Positions 16,137 to 23,760 of a stretch of 64,000 nt of DNA are shown here, piece after piece. The first letter of the stretch is position 1. The number at the start of each line of letters is the position of its first letter. The translations under genes were made by a program, and so were the position numbers. The stretch comes from JALZMG01 sp963739975 (lineage in GTDB: Bacteria > Actinomycetota > Acidimicrobiia > Acidimicrobiales > Ilumatobacteraceae). Location: the NCBI GenBank assembly GCA_963739975.1, contig CAVUCK010000019.1, positions 186,001 through 250,000 of the forward strand, in the 5' to 3' direction. The notes under the pieces were generated by a model. The model was given only the letters and a program-made list of their open reading frames with translations, was not told the origin of the DNA and searched no databases.

Positions 16137-16987
16137 TGACCGACCCTTGCCAGGCCCTCCTGGACGACGCTGACGGCGAGCAGGCCGTCGCGGGTGAAGA
16201 TGGACCCGCCGGCGAGCCCGCGCGCCGAGCCGGTCGAGAACGCGTGTTGGTCGTACAGCAACCAGTCGTCGGCGCGGAACGGACGGTGGAACCACATGGC
16301 GTGGTCGAGGCTGGCCATCTGCATGCCCGGGCTGTCCCACGCCAACCCGAAGGGCAGCACGGTCGTGTCGAGCAGCGTCATGTCGCTGGCGTAGGTCACG
16401 ATGCAGGCGTGCACGACCGGGTCGTCGGGCAGCGTGCCGGCGGCCCGCAGCCACACCCGCTGGCTGTCCGACGGCGTGCCCTTGCGGCTCAGCGGGTCGC
16501 CGTCGACGTAGCGCACGTCGATCGGGCGGGCCCGGTCGTACATCTCGCCGAGCTGATCCCGGTATGGCGCCATGCGGGTGTGCCAGTCGGGCAGGGACTC
16601 CGGGTCGGGGAGCCCGCCGGGGATGGCGAGTTGGTGGTCGGGGCCAGGCTCGACGCCGTGGAAGCTGGCCTGCAGGTTGAAGATGGCGCGGCCGTGCTGG
16701 ATGGCGACGACCCGCCGCGTGCTGAAGCTGCGGCCGTCGCGCAGCCGATCGACCTCGTACAGGATCGGCACCGTGGGGTCGCCGGGCAGCAGGAAGTAGG
16801 CGTGCAGCGAGTGGACCAACCGGGAGGTGTCGTCGACGGTGCGGGCGGCGGCGACCAGGGCCTGCCCGGCGACCTGACCGCCGAACACGCGCTGGCGCGA
16901 CTCGTCGGGAGAGCGACCACGGAAGATGTTGACCTCGATGGGCTCCAGGGCCAGCAGGGTGACGAGATCGTCGAGCGCCGTCTGCAT
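16133..16987 (-). CDS. tesB: Acyl-CoA thioesterase II
   Basis: 284 residues with the double hot-dog arrangement of TesB: N-terminal 'ESRQRVFGGQVAGQALVAAARTV' pattern, 'HSLHAYFLLPGDPTVPILYEV', 'RDGRSFSTRRVVAIQHGRAIF', and C-terminal 'VTYASDMTLLDT' containing the catalytic Asp, then 'SLDHAMWFHRPFRADDWLLY'. It hydrolyses medium- to long-chain acyl-CoA. The gene leads an operon with the lipoprotein at 14853-16136, which looks functionally unrelated, and diverges from the methyltransferase at 17015. Confidence 0.95.
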   Translation of the reverse strand: MQTALDDLVTLLALEPIEVNIFRGRSPDESRQRVFGGQVAGQALVAAARTVDDTSRLVHSLHAYFLLPGDPTVPILYEVDRLRDGRSFSTRRVVAIQHGRAIFNLQASFHGVEPGPDHQLAIPGGLPDPESLPDWHTRMAPYRDQLGEMYDRARPIDVRYVDGDPLSRKGTPSDSQRVWLRAAGTLPDDPVVHACIVTYASDMTLLDTTVLPFGLAWDSPGMQMASLDHAMWFHRPFRADDWLLYDQHAFSTGSARGLAGGSIFTRDGLLAVSVVQEGLARVGQ

Positions 16988-17014
16988 GCGGCCGTAGTTC
17001 TACCCTGCCCCTCG

Positions 17015-17653
17015 ATGGAGGCATCGGCAACGTGGCGACGCCAGGCGCTGGCCGCCAAGGGCTTCATGCCGGAGGAGGAGGGCGACGCGTTGCACCGCGC
17101 CGCTCTCGAGGCGGCCGACGCCGTGCCGACCGCACCGTTCGTCGAGGTCGGCTCGTACTGCGGCCGGTCGACCATCTGGCTGGGCGCAGCGGCCGAGGCC
17201 GCCGGGACCGTGGTGTTCGCCGTCGACCACCACCGGGGATCGGAGGAGAACCAGGCCGGCTGGGAGTGGCACGACCCGTCGCTCGTCGACGCCCGGATCG
17301 ACGAGATGGACACGCTGCCGACGTTCCGGGCCGCCGTCCACGACGCCGGGCTGGAGGAGCGGGTCGTCGCCGTGGTCGGACGGTCGGCGACCGTGGCCCG
17401 CTACTGGACGACGCCGGCGGCACTGGTGTTCATCGACGGCGGCCACGGCGTGGAGCCGGCGCGCGCCGACTACGCCGGCTGGGCGCCGCACGTTGCGCTC
17501 GGCGGATCGCTGGTCATCCACGACGTGTTCCCCGACCCGGCCGACGGCGGCCGCCCGCCGTACGAGGAGATCTTCGTCCCGGCGCTCGAAAGTGGCCGAT
17601 TCCACCTCGCCTCCGCCACCGGCTCCCTGCGCGTCCTCACCAGGGTCGACTGA
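17015..17653 (+). CDS. Class I SAM-dependent methyltransferase-like protein
   Basis: 212 residues from ATG 17015. 'FVEVGSYCGRSTIWLGAAAE' is the glycine-rich motif I, 'VFAVDHHRG' provides the acidic end of strand 2, and 'ALVFIDGGHGVEPARADYAGW' plus 'LVIHDVF' match the methyltransferase_24/cephalosporin-hydroxylase-like group (I-D-G-x-H). The acceptor is unknown. The short upstream gap contains TAGTTCTACCCT, but a promoter cannot be fixed with confidence. It converges on a frameshifted gene across a family A repeat. Confidence 0.85.
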   Translation: MEASATWRRQALAAKGFMPEEEGDALHRAALEAADAVPTAPFVEVGSYCGRSTIWLGAAAEAAGTVVFAVDHHRGSEENQAGWEWHDPSLVDARIDEMDTLPTFRAAVHDAGLEERVVAVVGRSATVARYWTTPAALVFIDGGHGVEPARADYAGWAPHVALGGSLVIHDVFPDPADGGRPPYEEIFVPALESGRFHLASATGSLRVLTRVD

Positions 17654-17674
17654 GCAGGCCACGGCCACCAACAT

Positions 17675-17744
17675 CTGGGCGCGGACGTTCTCGATTTCGA
17701 GAACGTCCGCGCCCAGAAGGGCGATTGAGAACGTCCGCGCCCAG
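17675..17744 (+). repeat. Family A palindromic repeat, copy 2 (reference copy)
   Basis: Exactly 70 nt in three arms. Bases 17675-17716 form a perfect palindrome of two 20-base arms around TT (left arm begins CTGGGCGCGGACGTTCTCGA). A 12-base linker ending GGCGATTGA follows, and 17729-17744 repeats the last 16 bases of arm 2 (GAACGTCCGCGCCCAG). Arm 1 can therefore pair with arm 2 or arm 3. It sits between convergent genes, 22 bases after one stop and 27 before the other. Confidence 0.92.
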
Positions 17745-17770
17745 TTGCGCCGCGGCGCGGGATGTCAGCC

Positions 17771-18414
17771 TCAGGTTGCCGCGTGGCCCTGCACGATGGC
17801 GATGACGCCGGGGACGATCAGCAGCCCTGCCCCGATCAGCAGGGCGACGCGGACCCGGTGCACCTTGAACAGGCTGGCGATGCCGGCGAAGAACAGGGCG
17901 ACGGCGAGGAAGACCGCGGCGAGCTCGAACTTGTCGCCGGCGTCGTCCACCTCCTGGGCGGCGGCGAACTGCTCCTGGGCCAGCGTCGCCAGCCGCTCGG
18001 CCTCGGTCAAGCTCTCCAGCTGGTACAGCGACGGATCGAGGGGGGAGACAGGCTGGGTGTCGCTGGTGTCGGCGTCCCAGGCGTCGACCGCGGCGGCCAG
18101 CTCCGGCGTGAAGAGCGAGTCCCGGAGCCCAAGGCGATCTCCTCGTTCCCTCGCTCGACCTCCAGGGCGTACTGCAGGAACGTCGCCGAGTCCGACGAGA
18201 ACTGCTGGTTGCCCGCCTCGTAGAAGAAGTTGGCGTCGGCCGTTGTGGTCGTCGATTGCGTGTAGCCCTTCAGGGCGTCGCCATCGGTCAGCGCGGCGTT
18301 GTACGCGGCCCACGCCGTCAGCACACCGGCGACGCCCAGCAGGATGGCGGCGACCAGCTCGATCCGCGCCGAACCCCGGTCGTCGTCAGTCTGAATCGTG
18401 CCCGTCTCACTCAT
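17771..18414 (-). pseudogene. Two-TM membrane protein, interrupted by a frameshift
   Basis: Two frames together give one coherent ~214-residue protein. Residues 1-~95 read from ATG 18414 (helix 'IELVAAILLGVAGVLTAW', then 'FFYEAGNQQFSSDSATFLQYALEVERGNEEIAL'), and the remainder is in another frame ending at 17771 ('SLFTPELAAAVDAWDADTSD', then helices 'AAVFLAVALFFAGIASLFKV' and 'RVALLIGAGLLIVPGVIAIV'). The switch occurs near 18120-18135 and needs one base restored in a GGG run. It resembles DUF4337-like membrane proteins. A real mutation or a sequencing error are both possible. Confidence 0.8.
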
Positions 18415-18460
18415 TCCTGTCTCCCTCCGAACAGCTGGCGCAAACTAGTCGCGCCAGTGG

Positions 18461-19111
18461 TCAACGCGCACGCACCGACGCGTCACCGTTGGCCGTCCGG
18501 ACGGTGATCGAGCGACCGCTCGACGAATCGATCGGTGCGTCCTCGATCCGCTCCCCGTTGTCGGTCTCGACGTCGAGGCGGTACGCCGTTCCGTCGTCTG
18601 GCACGACGACCTCGACCGACCCGTTGTCGGTCGTCGCCGTCACCGCCTCGGGCGGCGTGGCGAATGACAAGCTGACCCGCCCGTTGTCGGCCTCGGCGTC
18701 CACGGTCGGCGACCGCAGGTCGACTCCCTCGATCGGGCCGTCGTCCGTGCGGAGCACGAGCGCCAGGTCGCGCGGCACCTCCAGCGTGTAGTCGACGGCG
18801 CACCAGTCCGAGCCGAAGTTCGGGCACGACGCCCGCAACCGCAGCGTGTCGCCGACCACCTGCTGGTCCTCGCCGGTCCGGCGCAGTCCCTCGCTGATCC
18901 GCGCCCGCACGACCACCTCGTCGGTGTCGGACGCCGTGACCCGCACCGCACCGTTGCCGGTAGCGACGTCGAGCGTCGTCAGGCCGGCGGCCGGGTACGA
19001 CACGGTCTCCGTGCGCTCCTCGTGGGCGAGCAGCGTCACGACCTGGTACGCACCGGCCGTCAGCGCGCCGATGAACAGCACCACACCGACGATCCACCAC
19101 ATCACCCGCAC
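18461..19111 (-). CDS. DUF4097-like membrane-anchored beta-repeat protein
   Basis: 216 residues: one N-terminal transmembrane helix (MWWIVGVVLFIGALTAGAYQVV), then a right-handed beta-solenoid-like array with repeated 'DNG' turns (GNGAVRV, DNGRVSL, DNGSVEV, TDNGERI, TANGDASV) as in DUF4097/adhesin-like proteins. In actinobacteria such genes often sit beside a sensor kinase and LuxR response regulator, and here the decayed pair lies immediately upstream (19113-20496, one base away). Function unproven; envelope-stress sensing is the usual guess. Confidence 0.85.
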   Translation of the reverse strand: MRVMWWIVGVVLFIGALTAGAYQVVTLLAHEERTETVSYPAAGLTTLDVATGNGAVRVTASDTDEVVVRARISEGLRRTGEDQQVVGDTLRLRASCPNFGSDWCAVDYTLEVPRDLALVLRTDDGPIEGVDLRSPTVDAEADNGRVSLSFATPPEAVTATTDNGSVEVVVPDDGTAYRLDVETDNGERIEDAPIDSSSGRSITVRTANGDASVRAR

Positions 19112-19112
19112 C

Positions 19113-20496
19113 TCAGCCTCCGATCCAAGCGAGCACGGCGAGCACCCGGCGGTGGTCGTCCTCGGCGAGTGGCAGATCGAGCTTCGTGAAGATGTTGCTC
19201 ACGTGCTTCTCGATCGCCTTGTCCGTCACGTAGAGCGCCCGGGCGATCGCCGGGTTGCTTCGCCCTTCGGCCATCAGCGCCAGCACTTCGCGCTCGCGCT
19301 TCGACAACCGCTCGAGGGGGTCGCGCCGGCGGGCCCGGGCCAGGAGCTGGGCGACGACCTCAGGGTCCAGCGCCGTCCCGCCGTCGCCCACCCTGCGCAC
19401 GTCGTCGAGGAACTCGGCGACGTCGGCGACCCGGTCCTTCAGCAGATAGCCGACGGCGCGGCTGCCGTCGGCCAGCAGCCGGTGGCGTAACGCTCCTCGA
19501 CGTACTGCGACAGCACGAGGATGGCGACCTTCGGCCAGCGCTTGCGGATGGTCATCGCCGCCCTGATCCCGTCGTCCGTGTGCGTCGGGGCATCCGCACG
19601 TCGACGATGCACAGGTCGGGCTGGTGGCGCTCGACGACAGTCATCAGCTCGTCGGCGGCGCCGACGGTGGCCACGACTTCCTCGCCCGCATCGATCAGGA
19701 TGCGGGTCAGCCCGGCGCGCAGCAGCTCGCGCGCCGCGCCGAGGTTGGCGGCCAGTGCCACCAGGCGCTGCTGGGCGCCGTCGTGGAGGTCGCGCTCGAT
19801 CCGTCGCCGCTCGGCCTCGGCACTGTCGACCGCCGCCGAACGGCTCGTCTCGCGGCGCGTGATCCGGGCCGCGCTGCGCTGCTCGGCGGTCGGCCCGAGC
19901 AGGCTGCGGGCCATCGCCAGCTCGACGTTGACGACGCCGCGCGTCACCCACGGTGCGACGACGGCGAGGCCGACGGCGCCCACCAGCGGGGCCGCCCACG
20001 CGCCGAGACCGGGATGCAGCTCGAAGAGGTAGAACTTCGCTGAATCGCCCGGCATGGCGTGGACGACTGCGGCATCGCCACGAGGGCGACCGATCCGCCC
20101 CATGCGGCGACGGTCAGCGCGAAGCCGAGGGCGCCGACCGGGAGGGCGGCGACGTGATGGCCGAGCTCGCGCCAGCGAGCGCCGGTGCGGACTCGTTCGT
20201 GCAGCCGTGACAGCCACCCCGGCGCGGTGAGCGGAGGAACCGGGTCACCCGATGGCGACGCCGGTCAGCGCCGTGGCTCGGGAGCGCTGGAGCCTCGCCA
20301 ACCCTCGCGACGTGACGAACAGCAGCCAGGCGACGGGCAGGGCGAGCACGAACGTGATGAGCAGACCCGCCGTGACCGAGGACAGCGTGACCACCGCCGT
20401 GAACGTGATGATGCCGAGGGGCATCGACGTGAGGGCGAAGCCCGCCTCACCCACGAGGCGGCGCAATGGGCGCCACGGCCGCAGCACGTCGAACAT
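19113..20496 (-). pseudogene. Decayed two-component system: sensor kinase fused by deletion to response regulator
   Basis: Pieces in at least three frames reconstruct an actinobacterial NarL-type pair. From 20496: a sensor start 'MFDVLRPWRPLRRL' with two helices to 'RSRATALTGVAIG'; a frameshift near 20245; 'LTAPGWLSRLHERVRTGARW' and a third helix; another shift near 20060; then the dimerisation helix 'ERRRIERDLHDGAQQRLVAL'. This runs in frame, at 'NLGAARELLRAGL', straight into a receiver domain ('PDLCIVDVRMP'), so the kinase ATPase domain and the receiver's first residues are gone. Further shifts near 19580 and 19485 precede an intact LuxR helix-turn-helix (19113-19400, 'LSKREREVLALMAEGRSN'). 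Confidence 0.85.
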
Positions 20497-20609
20497 CACA
20501 GTGCACAGCGTGCGCCGTCGGAGCGCCGGATTCCATGGCGCCCACCCGTGTGACGGAGCGGGGGTGGTCCCCACCAATCCGCGGCCGGGCCCGGCCCGAA
20601 TGTGGATCG

Positions 20610-21431
20610 GTGCGATTCGACATCGACGACTACCGACGGCGCGCCGACCGCCTGCGCTGGGACGACCTCGACCTGACCGCGTTCGCCGCCGACCCCCTGG
20701 ACGACGAATCGCTGCGGGCGATCGAGTACATGCACGACGTCGAGCACCACACCATCTGCTACTTGCGCGACCTCCTCGTGACGCCGGCCCACGCCGACCC
20801 CGACGTCACGGCGTTCCTGTCGTGCTGGGCCTACGAGGAGCTGTGGCATGGCGAGGCCTTGGGCGAGGTGCTGGCCGCCCACGGCCGGCCGGCCGGCACG
20901 GCACGCGTCGGCAGCCTGCGCCAGCGGCTGGGCCTGCGCGATCGGATGCGCCCGTATCTGTCGGCCGCCGGGTCGGCGCTCGTCGGCGACCGCATCGTCG
21001 CCCTGCACATGACGTGGGGCGCCGTCAACGAGTGGACCACACAGGGCGGGTACGCCCGGCTCGCCCAGCGGGCGCATCATCCGGTGCTCGGCGAGCTGGT
21101 CAGGCGGATCGCCCGCCAGGAAGGCCGGCACATCGACTTCTACGCCTCGGAGGCCCGCCGCCGGCTCGGTCAGAGCACGGGCGCCCGCCGCCTGGTTCGT
21201 TGGGCCTTGGCCCACCTCTGGCGACCCGTCGGGTCCGGGGTGATGCCGCCGGCCGAGACGGACTTCGTGATCCGCCACCTGTTCGGTGGTCCCGAGGGCC
21301 GGACGTTCGTCGAGCGGATCGACCGCCGGATCGAAGCGCTCCCCGGCCTCGAAGGACTCGGCCTGATCGCCGCCGCGGTGGGCCGGCGAGCGGGCGACGA
21401 GGGCACCGTGGCGAGAGCGGTCGCGGCCTAG
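20610..21431 (+). CDS. Ferritin-like diiron protein
   Basis: 273 residues from GTG 20610. Three helices carry carboxylate/His ligand patterns: 'IEYMHDVEHHTICYL', 'AYEELWHGEALGEVL' and 'VRRIARQEGRHIDFYASEARR' (E-x-x-H pairs), the layout of acyl-ACP-desaturase-like and other ferritin-like diiron oxidases. It would activate O2 on a substrate or store redox equivalents; substrate unknown. It diverges from the two-component pseudogene and is followed by a long hairpin (21460-21507). Confidence 0.75.
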   Translation: MRFDIDDYRRRADRLRWDDLDLTAFAADPLDDESLRAIEYMHDVEHHTICYLRDLLVTPAHADPDVTAFLSCWAYEELWHGEALGEVLAAHGRPAGTARVGSLRQRLGLRDRMRPYLSAAGSALVGDRIVALHMTWGAVNEWTTQGGYARLAQRAHHPVLGELVRRIARQEGRHIDFYASEARRRLGQSTGARRLVRWALAHLWRPVGSGVMPPAETDFVIRHLFGGPEGRTFVERIDRRIEALPGLEGLGLIAAAVGRRAGDEGTVARAVAA

Positions 21432-21459
21432 ATCGTGATCGTGCGGGAACCCCGAGCCT

Positions 21460-21507
21460 GTCCGGGTGGGCCATGACGGAACCTCTTCGGAGGTGGCCCA
21501 CCCGGAC
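21460..21507 (+). terminator. Long hairpin enclosing a UUCG tetraloop stem
   Basis: Outer arms of 14 perfect bases (GTCCGGGTGGGCCA at 21460-21473 and its complement at 21494-21507) enclose an 8-base one-sided bulge and an inner 4-bp stem CCTC-TTCG-GAGG (21482-21493). It lies 28 bases after the stop at 21431, with no T-run after it. It is either a strong terminator or processing stem, or a single copy of another palindromic element. Confidence 0.6.
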
Positions 21508-21549
21508 ACTCGGACTCGCTGCTCACCCGCGGACGGGCACACTGAACGG

Positions 21550-21996
21550 ATGGCGAGCAGCCGATCGCACGCCGCGCCGTCGTTGTCGGTCGACGATTAC
21601 CCGTTCCGCCACCACGTGCGAGTCCGGTTCGCCGAGACGGACTTGATGGGCGTCGTTCACCACAGCCGATACTTCCCGTACCTCGAGGAGGCCCGGGTGG
21701 CGTACCTGCGCCACCTCGGGCACCCGTACCAGGAGTGGCAAACAGCAGGGTTCAACGCCGCCGTCTTGGAGGCGTGGATGCGCTTCCGCAAGCCATTGCG
21801 CTTCGACGACGAGTGCGACGTGCACCTGGTGCTCGCCTCGGCGACGCGCACGACGTTCGAGATGGCCTACCTGCTCACGGTGGCCGGTCAGCCAGTGGCG
21901 ACGGGCGCCACGGTGCATGGGATGGTGACCGCCGACGGGCGACCGGGCCGTCTCCCGTCCTGGCTGAGGGAGCTGGCCCAGTCGCCCGTGCGGTGA
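21550..21996 (+). CDS. Acyl-CoA thioesterase, YbgC/4-hydroxybenzoyl-CoA type
   Basis: 148 residues from ATG 21550. The hot-dog motif 'VRFAETDLMGVVHHSRYFPYLEEARVAYL' is present as separate pieces: the catalytic Asp in 'AETDLMGVVHHS', then 'YFPYLEEARVAYLRHLG'. 'ALEAWMRFRKPLRFDD'-like strands follow ('VLEAWMRFRKPLRFDDECDV'). It should hydrolyse short acyl- or aryl-CoA thioesters; the exact substrate is not evident. Its stop lies inside the left arm of a strong hairpin at 21990-22032. Confidence 0.92.
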   Translation: MASSRSHAAPSLSVDDYPFRHHVRVRFAETDLMGVVHHSRYFPYLEEARVAYLRHLGHPYQEWQTAGFNAAVLEAWMRFRKPLRFDDECDVHLVLASATRTTFEMAYLLTVAGQPVATGATVHGMVTADGRPGRLPSWLRELAQSPVR

Positions 21997-22032
21997 GAGG
22001 TGAGGGGACTCCTTCCCCTCACCGCTCACCGC
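21990..22032. terminator. Bidirectional terminator-like hairpin
   Basis: GCGGTGAG-A-GGTGAGGGGA pairs with TCCCCTCACC-G-CTCACCGC around a 5-base loop: about 18 pairs with one mismatch. It lies between the convergent thioesterase (stop 21994-21996) and M48 peptidase (stop 22052) genes and overlaps the first stop codon. Confidence 0.65.
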
Positions 22033-22051
22033 GTTGCGGTGTGGCCGCGCG

Positions 22052-22945
22052 TCAGCGGGCGGGGTGGCGGAGCATGGCGTCGATGCGGGCGACGCGGGTC
22101 AGCGCCGGCGGGTGGGAGGCGGCGAGGCGGGCTCGCCAGCCGACGGTGCGACGGCCGCCACCCAGGCTGATCACTCGCCGCAGCGCCCGTGACAGCTCCC
22201 GCCCGTAGCCCATCCGCACCGCCCGGCGGTCGGCCTGCAGCTCCGAGCGGTGCCCGACCAGGTTGCCCAGCACGTCGGAGGCGTACAGGGCGGCGACGAA
22301 CGGCAGGGACATCACGTTGAGCACCGCGGCGACGACCCGTCCGAACGCCGTGAACCCGCGCGACTCGGCGGCGAACGCCTCGGTCGCCGCGGTCGCGACG
22401 TTCTGCAGGAAGAACCCGATGCGCGCCAGCAGGACCACCGGTAGCGACAGCCAGTGCCGGATGGTCAGCGCCACGGTGTGCATCCCGAGGTGGTGGCTCA
22501 GCTCGTGGGCCAGCACGCCGGCCAGTTCCCGCCGCGTCAGCTCGGCGACGGCGAACGACGTGACCACCACGAGGTGACCACCGCAGGCGTAGGCGTTGAG
22601 CTCGGTACTCGGCAGCACCCGCAGCAGGTACCGCTCGGGGGGCAGCCCGTTGGCCTGGGCGAGGGCGCGCCACAGCGGGAAGATCCGTTCGACCTCCTCC
22701 GGCGTCGGACGGCGGGCCCCGAACAGGGGCGTCAGCACGAGTGCCTGGATCGGGCGCAGGAACAGCAGCACCGAGGCACCGACGTAGCCGGCGGCGAACC
22801 ACCAGAACGGGACGTCCCACACCACCCGCACCGCCAACCAGATCACCAACAGCGCCAGGACGCAGAAGGGGGCGATGACCAGTACGGGCCCGATGGCCGC
22901 GACGGCCGCCGTCTCCACCTGGCGGCTGCGGCGGCGGGACGGCAT
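22052..22945 (-). CDS. M48-family membrane zinc metallopeptidase (HtpX-like)
   Basis: 297 residues. Two N-terminal membrane segments (PVLVIAPFCVLALLVIWLAV and WWFAAGYVGASVLLFL) precede the catalytic helix 'AGVLAHELSHHLGMHT' with HExxH. Another hydrophobic hairpin follows, and the third ligand Glu lies in 'GHRSELQADRRAV', the usual E-x-x-x-D motif of M48. The upstream 'LPSTELNAYACGGHLVVVTS' is the substrate-binding strand (N-A-x-A-x-G). Probably membrane protein quality control. It diverges from the esterase at 22990. Confidence 0.93.
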   Translation of the reverse strand: MPSRRRSRQVETAAVAAIGPVLVIAPFCVLALLVIWLAVRVVWDVPFWWFAAGYVGASVLLFLRPIQALVLTPLFGARRPTPEEVERIFPLWRALAQANGLPPERYLLRVLPSTELNAYACGGHLVVVTSFAVAELTRRELAGVLAHELSHHLGMHTVALTIRHWLSLPVVLLARIGFFLQNVATAATEAFAAESRGFTAFGRVVAAVLNVMSLPFVAALYASDVLGNLVGHRSELQADRRAVRMGYGRELSRALRRVISLGGGRRTVGWRARLAASHPPALTRVARIDAMLRHPAR

Positions 22946-22989
22946 CGCCGCCGAGATTAGGGATCCTCCAGCGAGTAGAAACGGGAACC

Positions 22990-23760
22990 ATGGATCCGCC
23001 CGTGCTCCCTGGCGCCGAGCCGTGGTCGCACAGGGCGGCGGAGCCGGGTGCCGCCGGCGCCTTGGTCCTGCACGGGTTCACTGGGAGCCCGGCCACCGTG
23101 CGCGGCCTGGCCGAGGCGCTGGCCGGCGGCGGTCTGAACGTCGAGCTCCCGCGGCTTCCGGGGCACGGCACCACCGAGGACGACCTGGTCACGCGCACGT
23201 GGGCCGACTGGAGCGCCGCCGTCGAGCAGGCCTACCAGGACCTGGCAGCGCGCTCGTCCTGCGTGGTCGTCGCCGGGCTGAGCATGGGCGGCTCGCTCGC
23301 TCTGTGGTGCGCGCTGGCGCACCCGGAGATCGTCGGGTTGATCTGCATCAACCCCGCCGCCGAGCCGCCGCCCGCTGATGTGCAGGCCATGATCCACGAG
23401 TTCGCCGCCGAGGGGATGGTCGCCATCCCGGGGGACGGCAACGACATCGCCGACCCCGACGCCCACGAGATCGGGTACGCCGACACCCCGGTTGCCCCGC
23501 TGATCTCGCTGATCGACGACGGGCTGGCGCCGCTGTCGACCCGCTACGGCGAGCTGACCCAACCGTTGCTGCTGTTCACGAGCCGTCAGGACCACACGAT
23601 CGAACCGGCCCAGAGCGACCGTCTCGCCGCCAGCTACGGCGGGCCGGTGGACCATCGCTGGCTGGAGCGCAGCTACCACGTGGCGACGCTGGACTTCGAC
23701 CGTGACGTCGTCTTCGTGGCCGCTGTCGAGTTCGCCCGCAAGGTCACCGCGGCCTCGTGA
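22990..23760 (+). CDS. Carboxylesterase, alpha/beta hydrolase (Est30-like)
   Basis: 256 residues. 'ALVLHGFTGSPATVRGLAEAL' holds the oxyanion H-G-F-T-G-S of the Est30 carboxylesterase group, the nucleophile elbow is 'VAGLSMGGSLAL', the acid is in 'FTSRQDHTIEPAQ', and the His is in 'RSYHVATLDFDRD', which matches the family's S-x-H-V-x-x-x-D end. It should cleave short- to medium-chain esters or monoglycerides. Its TGA overlaps the GTG start of lgt, so the two are translationally coupled. Confidence 0.92.
   Translation: MDPPVLPGAEPWSHRAAEPGAAGALVLHGFTGSPATVRGLAEALAGGGLNVELPRLPGHGTTEDDLVTRTWADWSAAVEQAYQDLAARSSCVVVAGLSMGGSLALWCALAHPEIVGLICINPAAEPPPADVQAMIHEFAAEGMVAIPGDGNDIADPDAHEIGYADTPVAPLISLIDDGLAPLSTRYGELTQPLLLFTSRQDHTIEPAQSDRLAASYGGPVDHRWLERSYHVATLDFDRDVVFVAAVEFARKVTAAS

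Noticed and set aside
17675..17744. Family A copy as a simple intrinsic terminator.
   Set aside because: There is no T-run, the element has a third arm and a fixed 70-nt length, and one copy lies inside a coding gene, so termination alone does not explain it.
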